Of a DNA stretch of 64,000 bases, positions 45,086-56,200 are shown piece after piece (positions within the stretch are counted from its first letter, which is position 1; each line of letters opens with the position of its first letter). The stretch spans positions 674,861 through 738,860 of the forward strand of contig JANJXV010000189.1 of NCBI GenBank assembly GCA_024803745.1. The letters are read 5' to 3'. The translations under genes were made by a program, and so were the position numbers. The notes under the pieces are model-generated. The model made no database searches, was not told the DNA's origin, and saw only the letters and a list, made by a program, of their open reading frames with translations. This DNA is from Megascapheus bottae (taxonomy: Eukaryota > Chordata > Mammalia > Rodentia > Geomyidae).

Positions 45086-45358
45086 AACTGGGTGTGGTGG
45101 CTCACGCCTGTAAATCCTAGCTACTCAGGAGGCTGGGATCTGAAGATCAAGGTTCAAAGCTTGCCCCTAGCACAAAAGGGCCTGAGACTCTTATCTCCAT
45201 TTAACTTCTAGAAAATGAGAAGTGAGGCATGGGAAGGGTAGGCCAGTAGCCTTGAGCCGAAGAGCTCAGGGACCACACCAAGGCCCAGGAATAAGGTTAT
45301 AGCCTTGAGCTGAAGAGCTCAGGGACAGCATCCAGGCCAAGTTAAAGCCCCATAACCC
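45086..45358 (+). mobile_element. Type III SINE with duplicated right monomer
   Basis: Second copy of the 1.5-tail form: GCCTTGAGCCGAAGAGCTCA then GCCTTGAGCTGAAGAGCTCA, with the join CCCAGGAATAAGGTTAT. Confidence 0.9.
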
Positions 45359-45463
45359 CCCCCCCCATCATAAAAAAAAAGAAAGAAACCAGAAAAGCAC
45401 GCAAGCACAAATAAGGTGACAGAGAAGCTGATTTTTCAATTTGAGTTCTCAAAAGCTAAGAGA

Positions 45464-45662
45464 AGCAAAGCACTGGTAGCTCACACCTGTAATCCTAGTG
45501 ACTCAAGAGGCTGCCATCTGAGGATCATAGTTTGAAGCCAGCCCAGGTAGGAAAGTCCATGACTATGAAACTTGAGACTTGTGTCTCCAATTAACTACTG
45601 AAAGTGGAGGTGTGGCTCAAGAAGTAAAGCACACACTTTGATCAAAAGCCCAAGTACTGGTA
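45464..45662 (+). mobile_element. Type II SINE
   Basis: Ends in the large GGA array. Confidence 0.8.
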
Positions 45663-45853
45663 CAAAAGGAAGAAGGAGGAGGAAGAGGAGGAGGGGGGGA
45701 GGAGGAGGAGGAGGAGGAAGAGGAAGGAGAAGGAGGAGGAGGAGGAGGAGGGGGAGGAGGAGGAGGAGGAGGAGGAAGAGGAAGGAGAAGGAGGAGGAGG
45801 AGGAGGAGGAGAAGGAGAAGGAGAAGAAGGAGAAGGAGAAGAAGAAGAAGAAG
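45663..45853 (+). repeat. (GGA)n/(GAA)n purine array
   Basis: About 190 bases of GGA, GAA and GGGGGA units from 45666; no pyrimidines. Confidence 0.95.
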
Positions 45854-45886
45854 TTGGCGGCAGTGGGGACAGTACAAAGTTATTCT

Positions 45887-46079
45887 AACAATCATGCCAT
45901 TAATCCTAGCTGCTGGGGAGGCTAAGCTGTGAGGGTAATGGTGGGAAGCCAGCTTGGGCAGGAAAGACTAAGGGACACTTAACCACAAATTCCAGAAGTT
46001 AAGCAAGTGATAGAGTGATAGCCTTGAGCAAAAATGCTCAAAGACAGTTCTGAAGCCCAGAGTTCAAGCTCTAAAACCA

Positions 46080-46080
<1 letters not shown>
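45887..46080 (+). mobile_element. Type II SINE
   Basis: Middle region deleted; the tail leads into a CA array. Confidence 0.7.

Positions 46081-46081
<1 letters not shown>

Positions 46082-46127
<46 letters not shown>
46082..46127 (+). repeat. (CA)n microsatellite
   Basis: About 22 units. Confidence 0.95.
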
Positions 46128-46129
<2 letters not shown>

Positions 46130-46233
46130 CTTGACTTCTCAAGGTCTTGCAATCCTGTCTAGATTGAGGGATGACTGCACACACAAGAACACATGTAGGT
46201 CATAATTCAGTGTGCATGTATGTACTGTCTTCC

Positions 46234-46440
46234 ATTCAGGGCCTGCACAGTGTCCCTTATCTTTTTCACTCAAGGCTGATACTCTACCACTTGAACCACA
46301 GCTTCACGTCCAGATTTTTGGTGATTCACTAGAGATAACAGTCTCACAGACTCTTCTTCAGGGGCTAGCTTCAAATCATGACCCTCAAATCTCAGTGTCT
46401 TGAGTAGCTAGGATTACAGGTGTCAGCCTCTGACATAGCT
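46234..46440 (-). mobile_element. Type II SINE
   Basis: Full-length, diverged. Confidence 0.8.
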
Positions 46441-46554
46441 TCATTCAGTTTTTAAACTGAAGTTAACTTAGATATGAACTTTCAACACAAATGTTTATGA
46501 ACTACATTTAACCATCACCCTTATCTGAGATACAGACACACACATGTGCAGAGT

Positions 46555-46608
46555 ATATACATATACATATATATATACATATATACATGTATATATACAT
46601 GTATACAT
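46555..46608 (+). repeat. (TATACA)n low-complexity
   Basis: ATATAC/ATGTAT-rich, self-complementary. Confidence 0.85.
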
Positions 46609-46672
46609 TCCAAGATCCCCTAAACCAATCACTATAGGTACTACTTTTTCCTGTATGTGATAAAACTTAGGC

Positions 46673-46853
46673 AGGCCAGGAATGTGACCTAGTGGTAGAG
46701 TGCTTTCCTACCATGCACAAAGCCCTGGGTTTGATACTTTGGTGCCACATACACAGAAAAAGCCAGAAGTGGTGCTGTGGCTCAAGTGGTAGATTGCTAA
46801 CCTTGAGAAAGCCCAAGGACAGTAAACAGGCCCCAGGGCTGCCCCCCCCCCAA
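46673..46853 (+). mobile_element. Type I SINE
   Basis: Full-length; tail shortened and followed by C10A9. Confidence 0.85.
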
Positions 46854-47650
46854 AAAAAAACCCTTAATGTATAAATCAAGCACAGTAGGGGATCTTCAAT
46901 AAAGACTAGCATGCTACAAGAAGAATGGAAATGACAGACTAATAAAACTGCCAGCATCATCGCTCTGAGTATTACAGGTCATTCTGTGCATATGAATCTG
47001 ACTGGCTTTGGCAGGCTTAAGGAAAATAAAACTAAGAATGTTTGTTCTGAATAATTCCTAACTAATGACTAAAGTAACCCAGAGCAGGGTGGGGGTGGGG
47101 AGCCCACAAACAAGGATGCTTTCATCTCTGTGATCTACATGCTATCTTGAAGTCTGGTGCTTGGAATCCTTTCTGCCCAATTTTCCTCTTCACTCTTTTT
47201 TTCTTCCTACCTTGCCATTCATATATTTAAATTTGTAATTTGAGAAGCATTAATTAAGGTGTTAATACACATGTATGGGAAAAATTATTCCTTTGCCCAC
47301 TTTACCTTTTTTTGTTTTTGAAGATTTATTTGATCATATTTATTCTTTTACCAATCACATGAAATCTAGAAGTTGCTCATTAAGCAATGGAAGCAGACCA
47401 AACCAATTAATCCAACAAAAGACAACAACAAAATGCTCCTGATTTTTTCTGCATGTTTACATCTCCTGTACAACATACAGAATGACCCCAGATAATAGCA
47501 TTGCTAATATTTGGTGCCTAAGAGAATATACCATCTGAAATATCATAATTTCCTCGAAGAACTTTGTGTTTAAGAGTTTGAATTACGGCTGTAGTTGACT
47601 TTCTGTCCTGAACTCTGTGTGTCTTCTGTCCTTGTGGGGGGGGGGGGGAG
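46854..47650. other. Unique stretch
   Basis: Nothing recognised; a G tract lies at 47634-47648. Confidence 0.35.
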
Positions 47651-47868
47651 GTGTCCTGGGGCTTGAACTTGGCCTGGGTACTGTCCCTGAGATCTTCAGC
47701 TCAAGATCACTTCCCTACCCTCAAGCCAAGCCCCACTTCCTGTTTTCTAGAGGTTAATTGGAGTTGAGTCTCTGTGCCCTGAACCTTGTGTCCTTTTGTG
47801 CTTTGAGCCCTGATCCTCAGATCTCAGCCTCCTGAGTAGCTAGGGTTACAGGCCACTGCTCCAGGCAG
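47651..47868 (-). mobile_element. Type III SINE
   Basis: Full-length; preceded by the G tract. Confidence 0.8.
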
Positions 47869-48038
47869 CGTCATTTGGCTTTTTGCTCATGGATGACATT
47901 CTACCAGCAGCTCCATTTCTGGCATTTTGCTGATTAACTGGAAATAATTGTCTCACTGAATTTCCTGCTAAAACTAGCTTGGAATTTGGAACCTCACATT
48001 TGAATCTCCTGAACAGCTAGGATTACAGGCATGAGGCT
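47869..48038 (-). mobile_element. Type II SINE, partial
   Basis: Directly abuts the Type III copy. Confidence 0.7.
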
Positions 48039-48167
48039 TGTTATTAGAAAGTTCTTATATAGGATGCACTCAAATCTAACTGCTTTTGGTACTGTTTCTC
48101 ATCTTTGCTCTAGAGCTCCAAAGAATGAGGCAAGTTCCTTTTATTTATTTATTTATTTATTTATTTT

Positions 48168-48355
48168 TGCCAGTCCTGGGCTTGAGCTCAGGGCCTGAGC
48201 ACTGTCCTTGGACTTTATTAAGGCTAGAGCTCTACCACTTGAGCTTCAGCACCACTTCTGGCTTTTTTTTTCCTATGTATGTGGTGCCGAGGAATCGAAC
48301 CCAGGTCTTCGTGCATGCTAGGCAAGCACTCTACCACTAGGCCAAACTCCCGGCC
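48168..48355 (-). mobile_element. Type I SINE in a (TTTA)n tract
   Basis: Near-consensus; TATTTATTTATT on both sides. Confidence 0.9.
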
Positions 48356-48394
48356 CCTATTTATTTATTTTTTAACTTTGCAATAATACTGGGC

Positions 48395-48640
48395 AATCAG
48401 TTGCACAAGATAGTCACAGCTCAGAATGTATTATCTGCAGGATAAGTTGTCACCCAATGTCTCACAATCCCTCTTTCCTTGAGGGATCCTGCTTTTTTTC
48501 TAGATTTCACTGCAACAGAACAGAATTAGCAATAAAATCTCTTTAGAAGCCAGTCAGGTAATATAAACAAAGGAGGTCACCCAATGGTCGGCCCTTGGTG
48601 GCCTGTGTCAAGCTTAAGTTTTGCCCTATATCTCCTTCAT
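48395..48640 (+). mobile_element. Possible LTR 3' portion
   Basis: GCAATAAAATCTCTTTAG followed by GGTCACCCAATGGTCGGCCC resembles an R-U5 end. No second boundary is visible. Confidence 0.25.
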
Positions 48641-48974
48641 TTCATTCTGTAACAATCTAGTCATTCTTTTCTAGGAAAAACATGTTATGTTACCAAACAA
48701 ACTTTCTCATTGGAAAAAAAAAACTTTCTTTTTTCAACTTTTCTTACTAAAAATACAACCTTTGCATTTCTCTCCAGTACTTACGAATGCCTTTCTGCCT
48801 TGTGTTTTTTCCCCTGCCTTACATTTACATTTTGAAATAATATTTTTAATTTCTAAATTAGACAAAATTACTCTTTTTCTCAATAAAATAAATGTTCAGA
48901 TCCTTTGTGTAGTTTTTCTCATCAAAAGCATATTTTAATTCTCTTCTAGTCTTCTTCACATAGAGTATTTTATT
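48641..48974. other. AT-rich unique stretch
   Basis: Nothing recognised. Confidence 0.3.
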
Positions 48975-49193
48975 TTGTCAGTTGTGAGGCTTGAATTCAG
49001 GGTCTAGGCACTGTCCCTGAGTTAATTTGCTCAAGACTAGCACTCTACCACTTTGAGCCACAGCTCCAATTCCAGTTCTGAGTTGTTAATTGAGTTTCTG
49101 GAGGACTTTTCTGCCTGGGCTGGCTTTGAACCGTGATCCTCAGATCTGTCTCCTGAGTAGCTAGGATTACAGGTGTGAGCCACTGGTGCCTGG
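48975..49193 (-). mobile_element. Type II SINE
   Basis: Full-length; tandem with the split Type I copy. Confidence 0.85.
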
Positions 49194-49202
49194 CAAATTA
49201 TT

Positions 49203-49364
49203 ATTTTTATTCTAGTCCTATGGCTTGATCTCAGAGCCTGGGCACTGTCACTGAGCTTCTTTTGCTTGTCTTGTACTCTACCACTTGAGCCACAGTCCTA
49301 CTTCTGGCTTTTTCTGTTTATCTGGTATTGAGGAATCAAATCTAGGGCTTCCTGCATACTAGGC
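49203..49364 (-). mobile_element. Type I SINE, part 1 (split by LTR)
   Basis: Antisense right monomer and most of the ID-like head. The missing rest of the head lies at 49805-49845, beyond the solo LTR. Confidence 0.8.
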
Positions 49365-49804
49365 TGCTGGGAACCAAATAGCTGTTACTATGACATCCAG
49401 AAACTATAAGTTTCTGTAAACTGAAAGAACTTAGTAACTGTAAGACTCTGTAAATTGAAAGAATCACTTATTGTTTCTACTACCCCTTCCATGACGACCC
49501 AACTGCAATATTCTGTTAAGCAAAAAAGAACTTGATTTATGTATCCTGTTTGGCAGAACAGTTTGACCACCCCATGACCCCTCCCCAGGTTTGTTTCAGG
49601 TATGTGTTGTATAGAGATAGTTACTAAGCAACCTGCTTGCGTCAGTTACCTTTCTGCTAAACATATATATTCTGCTGTGCAAAAATAAAGATTGAGACCT
49701 TGATCAGAATACTGTCTTGGTCTCCTTTCTCGTGTCTGGTTTGTCTCTCTCATTCAGGTCTACTCCTCCTCGAGCTCTAGTTGACTACCCTGCTGGCAGG
49801 GGCA
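49365..49804 (+). mobile_element. Solo LTR with 6-bp target duplication
   Basis: A 440-bp element starting TGCTGGGAACC and ending GGCAGGGGCA, with AATAAA at 49684-49689 followed by a T-rich U5-like end. It is flanked on both sides by CTAGGC (49359-49364 and 49805-49810). It interrupts a Type I SINE, and the SINE sequence is continuous when the LTR and one copy of CTAGGC are removed. TG...CA ends and a 6-bp duplication fit a class II (ERVK/IAP-like) solo LTR left by LTR-LTR recombination. No coding sequence remains. Confidence 0.85.
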
Positions 49805-49845
49805 CTAGGCAAGTATTCTATCATTAAGCCACATTCCTAGCTCCT
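49805..49845 (-). mobile_element. Type I SINE, part 2 (split by LTR)
   Basis: CTAGGCAAGTATTCTATCAT continues the antisense ID-like head broken at 49364. Confidence 0.8.
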
Positions 49846-49872
49846 GGAAAATTATTTAATACATATATACTA

Positions 49873-50086
49873 AGCTGGGCCCTGGTGACGCACACCTATA
49901 ATCTCAGCTACTCAGGAGGCTGAGGTCTAAGAACTGCATTTTGAAGCCAGCCAAGGCAGGAAAGTCCATGAGACTACTCTCTCCAATAAACACAAAAAAA
50001 GCTGGAAGTGTAATTGTAGCTCCAATGGCCTTGAGTAGAAAAAGCTAAAGGACAGAATTCAGGCCTTGAGTTCAAGTCTCAATATT
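49873..50086 (+). mobile_element. Type II SINE
   Basis: Full-length; its tail became the CA array. Confidence 0.8.
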
Positions 50087-50137
<51 letters not shown>

Positions 50138-50141
50138 ACAA
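50087..50141 (+). repeat. (CA)n with CGCGCG core
   Basis: CA repeat with ACGCGCGCAC near its start. Confidence 0.95.
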
Positions 50142-50407
50142 AGTAAAAAATGTTTCCTTCTTAAAGCAGTCTAATCTTCATATTCAAAACTGTATAACTG
50201 ATTTTTTTTGTTGCTCATACACAGTTCAGTTCACAGATCATTTCCACAGGAACCGATTGCAGCCATGAGAACAGCATAACATACCCTGGAATGTACTCCT
50301 CTTATTTAATGGGATATAGACCTTACCAAGTTCCCATAGGCAAACTAAATGTTTCTAGGCCATTCAATCTTCGAACCATAGCCACAAATAACAAGGCCTA
50401 TATAGTG

Positions 50408-50409
<2 letters not shown>
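50142..50409. other. Unique stretch
   Basis: Nothing recognised. Confidence 0.3.

Positions 50410-50461
<52 letters not shown>
50410..50461 (+). repeat. (TG)n microsatellite
   Basis: About 26 units. Confidence 0.95.
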
Positions 50462-50463
<2 letters not shown>

Positions 50464-50675
50464 ATGGGGCTGGAACTCTGGGCCTGGGCACTGTCCCTGG
50501 GCTATTCAGCTCAAAGCTACTGCTATATCCCTTGAGTCATAGCCCAACTTCCCATTTTCTAGTGGTTAATTGGAGTCTCATGGTCTTCAGTGCCCAGGTT
50601 GGCTCTGAACCTTGATACTCAGATTTTAGCCTCCTGAGTAATTAGGATTACAGGTGTGAGCCACTGCACCCAGCT
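50462..50675 (-). mobile_element. Type III SINE
   Basis: Full-length, abutting the TG array. Confidence 0.85.
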
Positions 50676-50738
50676 TGTCCTTGTGCTTTTTGCCTCAAGT
50701 TTAGCACTTCATCATTTGAGTCATAGCCCCACTTCCTA
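50676..50738 (-). mobile_element. SINE right monomer fragment
   Basis: GCCTCAAGTTTAGCACTTCA; may belong with the head at 51045-51132. Confidence 0.5.
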
Positions 50739-50883
50739 TGTAATCTCCATGAAGACAGAGGAGTGCCTGGTCTCAGTTTCTGAGCCCTTTCCTCCCACAA
50801 TTGTATCTCCAGCCCACTTTCAGAGGATAAGCAAAAGAATCTCAGGGATTCAAGACTCGGGACTTGCAAATATATATATATTT

Positions 50884-51040
50884 GCATTGTCCTTGGACTT
50901 TCTCAAGGCTAGAGCTCCACCACTTGAACCTCAGCACCACTTCTGGCTTTTTTCTATGTATGTGGTACCAAGGAATTGAACCCCGGTCTTCGTGCATGCT
51001 AGGGGCAAGCATTCTACCACTAGGCCAAACTCCCGGTCCC
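50884..51040 (-). mobile_element. Type I SINE, 3'-truncated
   Basis: Lacks the last part of the right monomer; preceded by a TATATA palindrome at 50869-50882. Confidence 0.85.
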
Positions 51041-51044
51041 ACTT

Positions 51045-51132
51045 CACAGTCCTGCCTAGCTGTGAATTGGGATCCTCAGATCTCAGCCTCCTGAGTAGCT
51101 AGGATTAGAGGAATGAGCCATCAGTGCCCTGC
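51045..51132 (-). mobile_element. SINE head fragment
   Basis: CTCAGATCTCAGCCTCCTGA and GTAGCTAGGATTAGAGG; outer element of the nested Type I copy. Confidence 0.7.
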
Positions 51133-51139
51133 ATAACAT

Positions 51140-51475
51140 TCCAGTTTTATCAGAAAGTTTGCTATCAACATTTATTTATAAGTTCCTTTAGGCAAGTACA
51201 TCTTTGCTTCTCTAGAGTTCATGCTGAAGAGTACAACAAAAAATCATGGGATGAATACAGGTTTAATATTAGAGAAATCTGCAAATTTATTTTCCAGAAT
51301 TACTTGTGTGTTGTTTTCCACTATCACTAGCAATGTGGGAGCAATTCCATCTTCTCAAATCCTTGTTAGTAATGGTTAGTATCATGATTTTTCATTTTAG
51401 TCATTCTGATATAAGTAGCTGGTAAAATTTCATCGTATTTGGATTTTTCTAATTCCTAATGAGGATAAACTCTAA
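51140..51475 (-). mobile_element. L1 ORF2 end / 3' region fragment
   Basis: CACTAGCAATGTGGGAGCAA, TCTCAAATCCTTGTTAG and TTTCTAATTCCTAATGAGGA are antisense to the well-known L1 3' ORF2 region. Strongly decayed. Confidence 0.5.
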
Positions 51476-51590
51476 TTCAAGAAAAAGCAAAAACAACTGA
51501 GATTTCCAACAACATCACAACTATGGTGCAGATACTCCATGGTTTGTTGCCTACATTCACGGGGGAAGAAATATTTGTAATTAGAAGTCA

Positions 51591-51672
51591 GTCTGGGAGA
51601 GCAGCTCAAGTAATAGAGCATCTGCCTAGTAAGTTCTAATCAGGACTTGAGTTCAAATCCCAGTAACACACA
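51591..51672 (+). mobile_element. ID monomer
   Basis: AGCAGCTCAAGTAATAGAGC and GAGTTCAAATCCCAG; followed by CA repeats. Confidence 0.65.
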
Positions 51673-51708
51673 TACTACACCACACATACACACACACACA
51701 CACACAAA
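51673..51708 (+). repeat. (CA)n, interrupted
   Basis: Short CA array in the tail of the ID unit. Confidence 0.85.
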
Positions 51709-53230
51709 GTTGATGAAAGATGCAGTATTGTTTTTCCATCCATATCCTTCCCACAAAAGTTAGGATGGGAGCCTTGGCCCAGCCCACACAAAGGTAACAT
51801 TCCAGCAATCTGATACAAGACATCAGTGAAGAACATAACCCATGCTGCAGCTTGAATCACACGCCCCTAGCTGGGGACTATAGACTGGATCTCCTCCTGA
51901 GGTCACACTGAGGCTCCCACTCCCTCACGCATCCAAACTGACTTATCCCTGCCTTCCTCCTGTATCTCCAGCCTTTCCTAAACAAGGAGACAGACACCAG
52001 GGCATGGATAGGACAGGCTGCATTGCACATGCATAAGAGAACAACTTGCCCCACTGAAACTCTGACCGATTGGAAACAGCTGGTTGGAACAGTATAAAAA
52101 GTACCAGGCCACTTCCCACACACAGATGCATGCATAATCAAGAATTCCAGAGCTGTGGGAAATGCTCTCTTTCCAGGGAACAGCAAAGACGTGTGTCCAT
52201 TGAGCAGCAGACAGACAGAAAGACCAAATGAGAGGGAGGTAGCAGTGGGCTGAGGGAGGTGAACCATACCATGTGCCTTGGTTAGGACACACTCTGTGTT
52301 CTCAGATAGGACACAGGCTGAAGTCTCTGCTTCTCCCTGTTGTATGGATGAAACAGTCAAGCAGAGCTACAAGGAGTGTCCTCAACCTAAACCCCAAAAA
52401 TGAGTATATGTTCACAAAGACAGGGAGTTATTCAGAGAAGTTCAGGATAATAGATGGGTAGATGTTTGATCCAGGATCACTGAATTTTCAGCATATATTC
52501 GCCAGGAGGAGGAGTGAACTAATAGAGAACAGATTGAAAATGGGATAGGAGATGAGAGAGAGTACACGAGGTCAGAGTTCAAGTAGTGATTTTGGAAAGA
52601 GAAGACTGCTCTGATTTTCACAAGCCTGAGCTATGTAATCGGACAACTATTTATGGCTCTCTTCCAGAGCCCATCCTGAGAGCACATTGAGGAATGTCCC
52701 TGTATACCAGTCTTTCTGCCACCTCCAATTACCCTGAAATTCACCTTCAATCTGGTAGGGAGTGGGGCTCTGAATTTCCCAAAGTCATCTGTTCCGCAGT
52801 CCTGTGCCATCTGTTTCTCTGGCTTTGGCTGTTCCCATACTCCACCACCTCCCCTGTGCCTGGTGAACTCAAGTCTGTGTTTAGGGCTGGAGGGATCATT
52901 GGACGCTGGGGGATGGGAGGTTGCTGTGTCTGAATTCTGAATGTCTAGACAGCAAGACCGACATACAGTGAGCTCACTTTTGCCTGCAGGACGTCAGTAT
53001 CCCAAGCAGTGGATCTGAGAGTATTTTCCTAGCTGGACCTTTCACTTTCCCTCTGTGACGATGCAGCTTTGTAAACCTGAGAAGGGTGGGACTTTTGACC
53101 CTGATTGGCCAGATGGGAGAAGCTAAGCAAGACGACCACTGAATAATGACCAAGGAAAAACCCTTTCATCCATTTCTTCTGGCTAGTTGCTGATTACCAG
53201 TATTGTCTATTCTTGGATTTCCCCTGCCCC
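51709..53230. other. Repeat-poor block, 1.5 kb
   Basis: Contains the longest non-island frame (51878-52360, minus, 160 codons), which I do not recognise and which overlaps other open frames. TATAAAAAG near 52095 could be part of an old LTR. No exon supported. Confidence 0.35.
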
Positions 53231-53339
53231 CAACTCATGCTGGCCCTCTACTACTTCAGTCAAACCTCCACTTCTGGATTTTTGCTGGCTAACTGGAAAT
53301 AAGAGACTTTGGGATTCGTCTACCTGGGCTGGGCTGTTT
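53231..53339 (-). mobile_element. Type II SINE, outer part 1
   Basis: Tail and linker; continues at 53548. Confidence 0.65.
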
Positions 53340-53547
53340 TTATTGTTGTTTGGGGGAGGGGAGTTGCCAGTTCTGGGGCTTGAACTCCGGGCCTGAGCAC
53401 TGTCCTTGGGCTTTCCTCAAGGCTAGAGTTCTACCACTTGAGCCACAGCACCACTTCTGGCTTTTCTATGCATGTGGTATCCAGGAATCGAACCTGAGTC
53501 TTTGTGCATGCTAGGCACGCACTCTACCACTAGGCTAAACTCCGGTC
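53340..53547 (-). mobile_element. Type I SINE nested in a Type II SINE
   Basis: CTGGGCTG flanks both sides as part of the duplication. Confidence 0.85.
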
Positions 53548-53625
53548 CATCTGGGCTGTCTGAACCTCAATCCTCAGATCTCAGCTTCCTACATAGCTAG
53601 GATTACAGGTGTGAGCCACTAGAAT
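53548..53625 (-). mobile_element. Type II SINE, outer part 2
   Basis: Head of the copy broken at 53339. Confidence 0.7.
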
Positions 53626-54191
53626 ATGACCCACTTTGGGCCATATTCTGAGATGTACCCTCTTGCCTCTGCTCTGTGGGCTGAACACCTCTGAGCATGG
53701 CATTCCAGACTCCAGTTCAGTCAGTAGCTGGTCCCTGTGGCTACACCAGAGAGCTCTTTTCCTCCCAATCTCCACAAAACTTCAAGGCTCCAGTGACCTC
53801 TGAAAAGCAGACAAAGTTGTTTCCGTGTGTATCTTAGCAGGGCATGTGAACATTACATTGCTCAACTTCTCAGAAATCTATTGCTGCCCTGTCCCTGGAG
53901 GACAAGATCCATGATTCTTCACAGGAGTGCAGCCCCATCCCCAGTGGGGGAACTTCTGCTGACCCCACTTCCTCCCTTACATTGTATAATACAACCTCAC
54001 AGTCTCCTGTACACTTAATCAACAAACAACACAGACAGCTCCTGTGACTAAGTGTGTGGCTTTTTCCCATGCCAGGCAAGCCATCAATGCTGCAGTGGAG
54101 ACCAGTGGTACATCCCCTAACTCCATTCAATCCTGGGTGATAGTGTCAGATCCCACAGGCTCCAGGGCTCAGTTCCCCAGGCACCTCTCTA

Positions 54192-54195
<4 letters not shown>
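53626..54195. other. Unique stretch
   Basis: Frames on both strands, none recognisable. Confidence 0.35.

Positions 54196-54240
<45 letters not shown>
54196..54240 (+). repeat. (TG)n microsatellite
   Basis: About 22 units. Confidence 0.95.
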
Positions 54241-54241
<1 letters not shown>

Positions 54242-54449
54242 TCATGGGACTTGAACTCGGCCTAAGCACTGTCCCTGAGCTCTTTAGCTCAAGGCCACCG
54301 CCCTACCCCTTGAGCCAAGTCCACTTCCCATTTTCTAGAGTTTATTTGGAGATAAGAGCTCAAGTCCTTTTGTGCCCATGCTGGCTTTGAACCTTGATCT
54401 TCAGATCTCAGCCTCCTAAGTAGCTAAGATTAGCCACTGTGCCCAGCCA
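54241..54449 (-). mobile_element. Type III SINE
   Basis: Full-length, next to the TG array. Confidence 0.85.
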
Positions 54450-54939
54450 CACCTCTCTACTTTTTTGCCCTGAAACATCATCCCAATCACAAACCCCAAG
54501 TTGTTTTACCTGTATTTTGACTGACTTGCTACAAAACAGGATTCCCCTCTCCCCATCCCTGGCTGGACTTGGTTAATTTTCCTAGAGAGGCTCTGGGAAC
54601 TCTAGGAAACACGTTTATTTATGACTAAGAATAAAAGGAAGCATGGGAAGGAGCAGGGAGCTTCCATATCCAGGTGTGCAGTAGGATCAAACCCTCCAGA
54701 CAACTAAGAAATGTTTAAACACTGCTTTGGCTAGGCCCATGAATTAACTAAAAGCAGAAAGGAAGTTTGAATGTCTTCCTCCATTCCGTACATGTCCTTG
54801 TTCTAAGCCATTCTCTCCAAAGTCACTTTGCACTCACCTTGGAATCTTGTGATTAGGTCTCACATGCATAGTGTCTTTATAGGAACCAAACCCTCTATCC
54901 CTGAGGAACAACAGTGCATCTTCAGGAAAGATCATTTAT
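54450..54939. other. Unique stretch
   Basis: Nothing recognised. Confidence 0.35.
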
Positions 54940-55186
54940 GGTTTGTTTATCCTGATTGGTGATAATAGCTACAACAATCTCTCCTGAAATCCTCCCAAAA
55001 TAAGGACTGTAAGAATGATCACCCGGGCCACACTTTGACCGAGACTGTGTATTCTACATACCTTTCTTTTCCTGCCCCTAGTTTGTTTATTTAAGTGTAT
55101 AGATCCATGACTGTATCCTGAAAATGACTGAAGATGTTCTGAAGAGCCATTTTCTTGAGGCAGGTTGGTTATAAGAAAAGAATCTG

Positions 55187-55430
55187 GCCATGGCAGGGTG
55201 ACTCATGCCTGTAATCCTAGCTACTCAGGAGACTGAGATCTGAGGATCGAGGTTCAAAGCCAGCCTGTGTACGAAAGTACATGAGAGTCTTATCTTCAAT
55301 TAACCAGTAGAAAATGGGAAGTAGCACTGTGGTTCCAGGGGTAGGGAGGTAGTCTTGAGCTGAAGAGCTCAGAGAGACAGTGCCTAGGCCCAGGGTTCAG
55401 GCCCCATGACCAACAGGAAAAAAAAAAAAA
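55187..55430 (+). mobile_element. Type III SINE
   Basis: Flanked by AAAAGAATCTG (from about 55177 and about 55426), its target duplication. Confidence 0.9.
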
Positions 55431-55796
55431 GAATCTGAAGACAGAACCCTCTCCTAATCACACCCTGGGAGACGGCCCCTTCCTTGGCAGTTAGGGCTTT
55501 GCTCTATGGATAGAAAAACTCAATGTCAGTTCTAACCAAACTGTTAGAAATACAGTGAAACCCCTGAGCTTGTTTATCAGCCTGAGCTTTGCTCAATAAG
55601 CACCCACTTAAGGCTTCACATATGTACATTGCATCTCTGTGGGACGGCAACTTCATAGGTGCACAGATCCTGTCCAGACAACTCTACAAGTCATGGTAAG
55701 ATGGGACCACAGTCATTACTATGAACATGGAATATAAAATTTTAACCACATGATTGTTCTTGTGCCAACTTTTCCCTTAAAGATGTACTTTCTCAG

Positions 55797-55996
55797 GCCA
55801 GGAGTTTGGCCTAGTGGTAGAGTATTTGCCTAGCAGGCACGAAGACCCGGGTTCGATTCCTTGGTACCACGTACATAGAAAAGAGCTGGAAGTGGTGTTG
55901 TGGCTCAAAGTGGTATAGCTCTAGACTTGAGAAAAATCCAAGGACAGTGCTGAGGCCCTGAGTTTAAGCCCCATGACTGGCAAAAAAAAAAAAAAA
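55797..55996 (+). mobile_element. Type I SINE
   Basis: Near-consensus; AAAGATGTAC precedes and follows it. Confidence 0.9.
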
Positions 55997-56200
55997 GATG
56001 TACATCTCTCTCTACTAAACTTCCTACTTTATCTTCATTCAATTCTTTGTTAGAGTTGCCAAGAATCTGGGATCTTGGCCTCCTTCACCACGTACCAGTA
56101 ACATACCCATGGCTGCAATAAATCTTCGTTCCTCTGCCCTTCCCGTAGGGGTTAGTTCTCTGACTCAACTTGTGGAATGCCACAAGTTTGGCCTGAGGTT

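Larger units (their letters stand above)
54940..56200 (+). mobile_element. LTR-like sequence, family D, split by two SINEs
   Basis: CATACCTTTCTTTTCCTGCC near 55060 and GCTGCAATAAATCTTCGTTC near 56113 match the middle and the polyadenylation region of the family D copies. Two SINE insertions (55187-55430 and 55797-55996) separate them. The assignment is tentative. Confidence 0.35.

Noticed and set aside
45617..45925. Poly-Leu/Pro/Ser and poly-Arg/Gly frames
   Set aside because: Translations of the GGA microsatellite.
51878..52360. 160-codon minus-strand frame
   Set aside because: Overlaps other open frames, Cys/Ser/Leu-rich, no domain, no splice sites or conservation visible.
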